Shown here: in pieces, positions 53,190 to 61,305 of the stretch | How the letters are laid out: each line of letters starts with the position of its first letter | Numbering within the stretch: position 1 is the first letter of the stretch | Source: Loxodes magnus | Lineage: Eukaryota > Ciliophora > Karyorelictea > Loxodida > Loxodidae | Assembly: GCA_946699065.1 (NCBI GenBank) | Contig: CAMPDV010000954.1 | Coordinates: 1 to 64,000, forward strand | Length of the DNA stretch: 64,000 bases | Direction: 5' to 3' | Translations under genes and position numbers: made by a program | Notes under the pieces: model-generated | Databases searched by the model: none | What the model saw: only the letters and a program-made list of their open reading frames with translations | Told to the model about the DNA's origin: nothing

Positions 53190-54896
53190 GACTCTCCTCT
53201 TTTATATCTAGCCTGTTTTTAGGTAATTTTTTAATGGTTTTCTGTCCAGAATTTAGTAGGATGCATAATAAATTGACGAAGTTTTTAATATTATCCATTA
53301 TTCTATTATAACTTCGATACTATTCTTCCTAATTATTTTTATTTTTTTATCCCTTACCAGAACATTCTTGACCTAAAGATAGTTTGAAACACAAAAATAT
53401 TAATTCTTTCGATGAATTTTAATATTTAAAAATATTGCTACTTTTCTTTTCTTTTCTTTTCATCAGTATATCAGATTCGTTTTCTGCTATGTTTTTTTTC
53501 AATCTCCATTTAGATATAGTTTTTTAATCTATTTCTGTACTATAAATTGATTCTTACGAATAGTCTGTTAGCTTTACTTACTGAGAAAAGGTATCTTCTT
53601 TTACTGATTTCATAATTCAAGCATTCAATCTGATTACATCATTAAGCTTAAAGATCTCTTTCTAGTTCATCATTCTTTTTTATAGATTTTAACAGATCTC
53701 ATTAAGTCTTAAATTCTTTTCTTTTAATTGGTAAACTCTCTCTTTAGATTCTCATACTATAACGCCAACCCCCCAACGTCCATTTTTTCTTCAATTTTTT
53801 ATAATTCTCTTACTTCTGCTTACAAGGAAGCTTTCTCTAATTGTCAAGGACTAGATTCTATTTTTTTATTTTTAAAACTATTGCTTCTTCTATGCTATAC
53901 AAAAGCCCTGTTTCATTTTTGATTGAATTTTAAAGCAATAAATCTAAGAGAAATATAATAACTTAGTTTAAGCAGTATAAAGCACGTAAAATAAAAAATA
54001 AAAACTATATAGAAATGACTATCAAAACCTAAATTAATCTTAATTTTTTTTCATTTAATAAGAGAAAAAACCTTTATTTATACTTAATTTTTTATTATTA
54101 TTATCAACTAAAAGTTTAATAAATGTTTGTTTTTCCTGGAATTAAAACCATCTCCAGCTATCCATTTTTTATCAAGGCTAAGATCCTCAACCAATTTTTT
54201 ATGCAGATGGTTACCATTCTCTCTCTATCCACTTAGGTATACTCTGTATCTAATCTTTTTTTGTGAATTCCATTGTTATTTTATAAAAAATCTTGTTAGA
54301 TCTCTTCATGTACTTTAATCTTCTTGGTTTTTAGTCTTTGTAATAAATGCAGTATTTTATTAGATATTGTGAAGAATTGTAATATCAAAACCTCTTTATC
54401 TTATGTTTCTTTTCTATTTCGAATAATTAAGCTATCAAATTTTTCCATTTTTCTGACTATCTCAGTTCCTTAAATTTCTATTTAATTTCTCATTTTATTA
54501 GATAATATATCAGTCTTAGTTTTTCAGTGATCATTAGAACTTCTTAAATTTTTATTGTCTAAGGATTAACACCATAGTTGTTCTTATTTTAAGACTCTGT
54601 TTTGAATAAGTTATTTCCGTATTATTTAGAATTAGTCATCAATTCTCTTATTTTGTCTGAAAGAATGTAATTACTTCATCCTACTTGCTGAGAGTTTTCC
54701 TCATTTTTCGTATTATTCAGATGTAGATTCATTCATCTTTGAAGTTCTTTTCCAATATGTTTATAGTCGCTTTCCTTGAAACATTAGGAAGATTCCAGTG
54801 ATTTCTGGTTTTTGTCTTGTTGTCTAACTTATCTCGTAGTCTAAGTTATCTACTAGTGTTTGTTATAAAGTTTTTTGATGGTTTGTTATTGTGCAT
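53190..54896 (-). pseudogene. minus-strand coding-like block, unrecognised
   Basis: The minus strand is purine-rich throughout. From an ATG at 54896 one frame runs to about 54030 (MHNNKPSKNFITNTSRQLRL, later LSLDKKWIAGDGFNSRKN). A second part, about 53930-53190, reads as a coiled-coil-like protein (ERVYQLKEKNLRLNEICQNL). Together they resemble the composition of the retroelement ORF1 genes but contain no zinc knuckle or enzyme motif that I can see. It also contains a (TTTTC)4 tract near 53440. An old retroelement or an unknown host gene are both possible. Confidence 0.35.
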
Positions 54897-56508
54897 TTTG
54901 GCAGGTTAAATGAATATGATTAAATAAATGTTATCCCTATAATTTTGAGATTTGATCTTCTATAAAAGGTTTTCTTAATAAAGTAGATGTAACTAGTTTG
55001 CATAAGATGAATATGGATTAATGATATTTAGTTAGTTTGTTAGTGTATATTAATGAATAATGATATTAAATGGTTGATTTAATTAAACTATTTTCCTTTT
55101 ATACAGTCTTAAGAGAATATTAGTGTAATATATTTTTAATATATTTAAGGAAATGTAAATAAACTTAAGTTTATATTATAAAAAAGAGTACTAATTAAAG
55201 CTATTATTATAATACAATATAAACTGTTAAATAGTTAGCTCTAATATTAATATTTTCCTATATAGTAAATAATTAATTTATAAGTTAAATAATAAGTTAA
55301 ATCTAACTATTATCCTAATTATTCTATATTCAAATTCTTTAAATTTAATTTAACTAATATATTCAAACACCAAAATATTCAAATATATACCTCATTAATT
55401 CAATTTTACATAAGACTCATCTAATCTATTTACACTTATCAAATTATTTAAACTATCAAAATATAAATCATTATTACAACCTTATAAGCCAGATATTCTC
55501 AACCTTAATATTATAGGCATATTCATTTATTTTCAACCAATCTCTTATGTTTAAATCTAGTCATTCATTTCTTATTAAGTAAGTTATATCATTAATCTAA
55601 GGCTAAGTACCATCAAAATTAATAATTCCTAAATAGATGTCTTATTAAGAAAATTTTGCAATTCGAGTAAATATCAAAAGGGAAAAAATGGATTTTTTAT
55701 AGATAATGCAAATCTCATCTAACATACATAAAAATGATGCTTATTATTTAATGATACTATGAGAAGAACTAAATCATTTTACAATAAATTAAATAATAAT
55801 TAGATACTAATAGCAAATGCTTAATAAGTTTAGTATAATAAACAAAGTTTTAACTTAGAATAAGATTAATAAACATCATATTTAGTAAATTAATTTTAAA
55901 GAAAATATATTAAAATGAATTTCTAGTTTTGTATAAAAAATCAATTCAAACTTATCTAAGAGCAGTATGATTATGGAAAAAGAAAAGCAGTAGACTTTCA
56001 AATATTCTTTGACTTTAATATATAACTAATCTTAATAAAAAGTAAATTTATAACTTTATTTATAAAAATAAATTAAATATATTAAGCTTAAAAGTTTGGA
56101 ATAACTTAAAAAAAGGCTTATTTAATGATATAATTCTTAAAAAAAGGATATTTCTTAAAGTTAATTTTGATATAATTACTTTTATTAAATTTAAATTTTA
56201 ATATATTTGATATAGAAAAATAATCTAAAAGTATATTAAACATATAATTAAATTTATTCTTTATTAATTAAAGTTATTTATATCCATGCTGCTATAAAAT
56301 ATATTAGCATTCTTCTAATATAAAGTATCTACAAATTTTTCTTAATTAAACAAGTATTTTCATAAAATAGAGTATAAATGAAAAATTATATAGAAACTAT
56401 TTTAAAGCTAATATTTTATTTAAATATTGTTTAGTATTATGAAATCTTTATTTATGTCTTTTGAAGCAAAATTTTAATTTAATAAATGTAGAATTAAAAA
56501 AAATGGAA
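54897..56508. other. AT-rich DNA, no gene recognised
   Basis: No supported feature. A frame from about 55689 reads MDFLQIMQISSNIHKNDAYY and on, but this cannot be told from chance reading of AT-rich DNA. Confidence 0.35.
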
Positions 56509-56565
56509 GGATTCAAAAGAGGTTTCTACATAACCTCCAAAAAGTTGGAGAGGAAACCTGAATCC
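56509..56565 (+). promoter_or_regulatory. folded 5' leader of retroelement
   Basis: GGATTC (56509-56514) pairs with GAATCC (56560-56565). AGGTTTC pairs with GAAACCT, and CTCCAA pairs with TTGGAG around a short loop. It has the same architecture as the leader at 17800 with mostly different bases, so the structure rather than the sequence seems to be kept. Confidence 0.6.
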
Positions 56566-56703
56566 AATCTTGGATAGTCTTCTTACCCTTACCCTTAACC
56601 CTAACCTTTTTCTTAATTCTAACAACCTGAAGAGGAACAGAAACAAGCTCAGAAGACAACACATGAGATAACTCCAACCTCAGAAGAGAAGCTTAGAAAG
56701 CAG

Positions 56704-57303
56704 ATGAAGTCTGCTCTGCACCAGGAGGTCTCAAAGTTCAATCCTTCTGGCCAGTTGAGCATGGAACAGCTCATCAAAGTGGTACTAAACCTCCAGGAAG
56801 AGGTTAGGAAACTGAGAAAGGACAAGGAGAAACTGATAGAAAAACTCAACCTAGCGGAAGGAATAGAATCCAGACTTATGTCCTAAGAATGGGAACTAAG
56901 CGTTTTCTGAAACATATCTTAAGGCCAGAGTAGCTAATCCTAAAATTAGCTTCAGAAACAATCTGATATGAGTATTAGACTGGAAATACTAGAAAAGAAA
57001 TTAGACGAACAAAGGGGAGATTCAACGATGATTGAAGAGACCGATAGGAAGACTTAGGTTAAACTCCAAAAAGTAGTGAAGAAATGTTACTACTGCAATT
57101 CGACAGAACACTTATGAAGACGCTGCAAGGAATTCCAAAATTTCAAGACGTAGTACTGGAATAAATAAAGAACCATACAAGCACAGTAGAGGAAGAAAAA
57201 ACAAATGTAGTAGAGACAAATAAGAGAAATATTATACTTAAATGAATAAGGATACATTTACAAGAGAAAATTTAATTATAAATAAGGCTAGGTTCGGAAA
57301 TGA
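56704..57303 (+). CDS. retroelement ORF1 protein: coiled coil plus CCHC zinc knuckle
   Basis: 199 residues from ATG 56704 to TGA 57301. A predicted coiled coil at about residues 18-60 (LIKVVLNLQEEVRKLRKDKE) is followed by a second helix (MSIRLEILEKKLDEQRGD). The knuckle KCYYCNSTEHLWRRC is at about 128-142, where Trp is a TGA codon. A very basic Gln/Arg/Lys tail follows. Coding character continues upstream of the ATG in the same frame (PEEEQKQAQKTTHEITPTSE, similar to the TPTEEEE start of the protein at 17987), so a non-ATG or earlier start is possible. The minus-strand ORF at 56649-56849 is a shadow. RNA binding is inferred from the knuckle. Confidence 0.65.
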
Positions 57304-57410
57304 CAAGAGTAATGAGAGGAGAGAAGAGTAGAGACATCTAGAACTTTATTTTTAACACTGGAACAATCTGGTGTCCAGCATGAAGAGGTGAAAATCCTCG
57401 AAAATTGCTA

Positions 57411-57660
57411 AACTTAATTTATCCTATTATATATATAAATGTAGAATTTTATAAGAATATATATTATTTATTAAATAGCTAATTTATGATTATGCATATA
57501 AATATTTAATTATATATAATTAAAAAGGATAAATACTATAAAATTTAAATGTCCTTTTTATAAATAAAGAAATAAGATAATTTTATCCTTCATTATTTAT
57601 ATTACTTATATAATTTTTTATAGTTAAATCAAATTTTATTAATTAATTTCAACTAAAAAA
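57411..57660. other. AT-rich spacer
   Basis: No feature seen. Confidence 0.4.
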
Positions 57661-57950
57661 GCTTTTGGACCGGAAACTCCTTTCCGATTGCACGACTCGA
57701 CGCTCTCTTTTTATGGAATAACGGGGATATTCTGCTGTGCTCCAGGCACAGCTGCTAGGGAGCTCCATCGCTATGAGCAGCCAGGCTTCAAGACCCTACC
57801 AAGAGCGGATAATCTCAAAGACAGTGCTCCCTTCAGAAAATGACTCTGACCAGGGACTTTCTCAGTGACATGAAATGAACTTGCTCCTATCCATAAAACT
57901 AGAAATTTTAGTCAAGAAGGCCTATCTCAGCTCCCACCATCTTTTTAATT
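57661..57950 (-). repeat. GC-richer structured island, second copy of the D/E family
   Basis: About 290 bp with sharply higher GC and several short inverted repeats (for example GGAAACTCCTTTCC and CTGTGCTCCAGGCACAG). It has no protein motif. Its minus strand shares two spaced blocks with 10861-11100, so I orient it as minus. It could be a SINE without the common 3' hairpin or a structured RNA gene. Confidence 0.5.
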
Positions 57951-58529
57951 ACAAAAAAGGATTAATATTAATTACTTTAGTATTAGATATATAAATATAG
58001 CTTTATCTTAAGTAAAAAGAAGATAAAATTGAAATAAATATTAGTTAAAAGTGAATATAATTAGTCTAATTATATTATCTTCTTTCTATTAAATTAGCAA
58101 ATAAAGAAAATTAAAATCTATTTAAATTTAAATTTTTAAAATTCAAACTATAGATTTTTTAAAAAGTTTAATTGTAAAAATTGCTTCCATTATTTAAGGT
58201 CTTAGTAGAAGCCTTTTAATTATATTAAAATTTCATAAATAGATTTAATTATGATTACTCTAAAATACTAGCAAAGCTTTGTTTTATATTAATTTTCTGC
58301 TTTTAATAAGTTAAAAGATATCTGTTATAAATATCATTATTTATAAAATCCAATTTATCAGAAATCTTCTGTAGTTTAACTTTTTAATTAAATTTAAATA
58401 ATTGCAAATATTTTAAAATGTATGAAGATAAATTAGAAACATTTTTTACTTGAAAGAGTAAATTTTCTATTATACAAAGTTATATTTTCGCTTCTTATTT
58501 TTTGCTTAATTTTTACTATTTAAAAATTT
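57951..58529. other. AT-rich spacer
   Basis: No feature recognised. Confidence 0.4.
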
Positions 58530-58890
58530 TAGTTAAATAAATTCGATTATAGAGCGCGTAGCACTCTCGTTGGTGCGCAGCTTTTAAATTAATTTTATTT
58601 AATGTCGAAAAATAAAATTTTATTGGTCTCTCTATCTTGTTTTCTCTTCCTGGGGTACGTCCCTGTAATTTTTCCTTCCAAAGCATAGGATGTAATATGC
58701 AATTAAGGGTACATTTCCCCTACCTATGATGAAGAAAGTTTCCTCCTGGCATTCAGAGTAATCCAGCTTGCCGCATCTTCCTTCTCTTGTTATTGGTTTC
58801 TCTTTTGTCGATTTATCCTCCGACCGCGCTCATTTTTTTGTTGCCTTGCTGGCCTCCAAGCAGCATTCGAAAGAGGACTTTCCACCCTAT
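58530..58890 (-). repeat. SINE-like element, family C
   Basis: Minus-strand element. It starts with ATAGGGTGGAAAGTCCTC (shared start with family A). It contains a core with stem CATAGG (58684-58689)/CCTATG (58723-58728) around GTACCC/GGGG, homologous to the family B core. It ends in the common hairpin (58551-58582) and a short AT tail. It is thus a composite: family A head, family B core, common 3' hairpin. It lies directly beside family B copy 3. Confidence 0.7.
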
Positions 58891-58899
58891 TTAAATTAA

Positions 58900-59210
58900 A
58901 TTATATATATAAATAAATTTGATTATAGAGCGCCTAGCACTCTCATTGGTGCGCAGCTCTTTAAAAAATGTTTCATACTGACAAGAATGTTTTTACTGAT
59001 AAAATTATCAGATACTGGTAGACCTTGTTCAATACTGGTATAATTTTAGAATACTCGTAATCTTATCAACTTGTTGGAGGTCCAAGGACATGGCAGGATT
59101 GTGCCTCATTGCATCACCAAAGCAGAGGACGACATGTGTCAATTATGGGTACTTAAACTCCCCAACCTCTGATGAAGATGACCTTGTTGCTCACCTTCGA
59201 ACAACTGTTT
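58900..59210 (-). repeat. SINE-like element, family B, copy 3
   Basis: Minus-strand copy of the element at 34034, with 3' hairpin at 58927-58960 and the GTTGTTC-type hairpin near 59180-59206. It differs by point changes and a slightly longer TGGTA stretch. It is tandem with the family C element, and both have the same polarity. Confidence 0.75.
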
Positions 59211-59249
59211 AAATTAAATTATATATAATAAATAAAAAATATACAATTA

Positions 59250-59290
59250 GGAAGTTGTTTAGTCTAGTGGTAGTGATTCACGCTTCGGTT
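59250..59290 (+). pseudogene. 5' half of a tRNA, probably tRNA-Pro
   Basis: GGAAGTTG..TAGTCTAGTGGTAGTGATTC ACGC TTCGG closely matches the 5' half of eukaryotic tRNA-Pro (TGGTCTAGTGGTATGATTCTCGCTTCGG), including the A-box and a CGG anticodon. After the anticodon the sequence becomes AT-rich, with no matching stem, T arm or B-box. It lies 40 bp after a SINE-like element, so it may be a gene broken by rearrangement or a tRNA-fragment insertion. Confidence 0.6.
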
Positions 59291-59954
59291 ATAATATTAT
59301 AAGATTCTTTTTAATAAATGCTTTTAGTTCTTAATCTAATAGCTTTTATAATAAAACTAATAACCTAACTTAATTAATTTTTGTTCCTATTTAATATAAA
59401 TTTTAAGAAGATTCTTATAAATAACTTTTATTTTGCTTATCACTCATAAAAATGATATTTAAAGAATAATTATTCTTTCTTTAAATTGAAATAGCATATG
59501 ATATCTTTATCATTTATTTTTAAAGCTGCTTTAAAAGAATACAAGGATTAACTATTGATAGCCTGCTATAGTAAAGAATAGTTTCTATTATAATTTAAAT
59601 TTATCATAATATAATTACTTAAAGGTGCTTTTTAAGTAAATTTAGTTATTAGTAAATCAAATTCATTTCAGTCATACTCTTTAGTTTTATCTCAATATAA
59701 CTAGTTTAAAATTATAAGAATATTATGCTAATTAATAGCAACTCCTAGTTTTTAATAGCTGTAATTAATTGAAGTTATGTATAGAAAACATTTGGTAGAC
59801 TTATAGATTAATATAAGTTATTGAAGTATTAATTTGATAATAAGAAGGATTAATATAGAACCTAATTGAATTAAGTGAATGCAATATATAATTAGTTTAT
59901 ATAGCTTAAATTAGAATACTTTAATTATATTTCTTTAAGGCTAATTTATTAAAT
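59291..59954. other. AT-rich DNA, no gene recognised
   Basis: No feature seen between the tRNA half and the LINE. Confidence 0.4.
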
Positions 59955-60157
59955 TTATTTTTAAAATGGCTCTTAGTCATTTGAAAACTATCATCTGCCT
60001 TTGCATGTCGCTCAACTCGGCAGTAGATAATAACGAACAGCCAAAGACATTAAGGAGACTTCTCATCTCACCCCAAAAATATGCTGGAAACTATAATGTA
60101 CTAAAGCACTAAAAAATAGTATTATTTCTGAAAGTAAGCAAAACACTATAAGGAGGA

Positions 60158-61305
60158 ATGGAAAGACAACAACAAATATATAACCAAAAAAACAAGAGAC
60201 AATATAGGAAGAAACTAACAGCTCTAGCAACAGTACAAAAGAATGAATATGAAGAAATTGTCCAAATAGTAGGCACGAATAAGCAATAGGATATGCAAAC
60301 TGTGCATGAAAATGCTCAATAAAATTTCTCCAAATGAATAGGAGTCGCCTACTTTAACTCCTACCTTTAACAGGCATACGGCAATCAAAACATAAATAAT
60401 TAAATTATCGGATAAGATGAAGCAATCCAAGAATTTTTTAAATAACTGAAATAGAATTACGATTAAAACATTGCAAGGGTTTAAGTTCTACAAACAGGAA
60501 TAGTACTTATAGCATTTAAAAACTCAGAAGCATATGAACAGTTTGGACAAAAAACTAAATGGAAATATAAGACGTTGTTATATCAATTGAAAAAAGAAAT
60601 ATAGACTAATATTACAACTACTCAAACTACCCAGTGCACTATAACCTAGATATTGACTTAACAACGGCCCAAATGGAAGTACAGCTAACAAAATTTGGTA
60701 AAATTATCTAAACGGTCATTAATACCTACGAAAATACAACCTGATTAAATGGCAAAATAACTGTATACTTGCAACTTGAAAGACAAGAAGACACTTAGAA
60801 AATCCCAAACTCAATAAAAATTCTGGACAAGACGGTTAGACTAAATCACCCAGCTATATGAAAATGCGAGAACTGCTAAGCAGTAGGGCATAGCACATAT
60901 CAGTGTAAAAGAAGGGAATCAATCTAAGCAATTATAAAGGATGCAGAAAATCTTCAGAACAATGTGATGTAGATTGAGCTAAGTAGCAATTCTTTGCAGG
61001 ATGTGAAAGAAGAAGCAAAAATAGGAATTAAAAAAGAAGAACAAGTTATGTAAGAGACTCCTAAGTAGTTTCCTCAATAATCAATAAAATAATATTCCTA
61101 ATTTTAAACAAAATGGAATTATTTCTAATCTCATGAGCTTCTAGTACAAGCTTTATAATGCAAGACAAACTTCTAAAGCTGACGAAAAATGGTAAGAAGA
61201 GTGATATATAACTACAAGAATAAATAACATAAGTTGTAAGATAAAAGAAATATCTCACTTAAAAAACACATAGAAAACCAAAGCTGAACTCCAAAATACT
61301 GATGA
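60158..61305 (+). pseudogene. LINE ORF1: RRM-like domain and CCHC knuckle, one frameshift
   Basis: From ATG 60158: MERQQQIYNQKNKRQYRKKL, then IGVAYFNSYLQQAYGNQN and TGIVLIAFKNSEAYEQF (an RNA-recognition-like beta strand). Near 60560 the frame changes. It continues with DVVISIEKRNID, NYPVHYNLDIDLTTAQMEVQ, NGKITVYLQLE, NHPAIWKCENCQAVGHSTYQ and CKRRES (knuckle C-x2-C-x4-H-x4-C at about 60865-60907). The tail is Gln/Lys-rich. Two consecutive TGA codons at 61300-61305 are a plausible stop, since tandem TGA is otherwise rare. Domain order, RRM-like then knuckle, matches ORF1 of many LINEs that coat the element's RNA. The single frame change may be a sequencing indel. Confidence 0.75.

Larger units (their letters stand above)
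56509..57410 (+). mobile_element. ORF1-only retroelement, subfamily Y, second copy
   Basis: Leader hairpin (56509-56565), one ORF (56704-57303), and a 3' end with CAATCTGGTGTCC..GAAGAGGTGAAAATCCTC..CTAAAC (57360-57413). This corresponds to the 3' end at 18640-18695. GC is well above the flanks. Between leader and ORF lies CCCTTACCCTTAACCCTAACC (about 56586-56607), which resembles ciliate or human-type telomere repeats but sits inside the leader. No endonuclease or reverse transcriptase. Confidence 0.65.
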
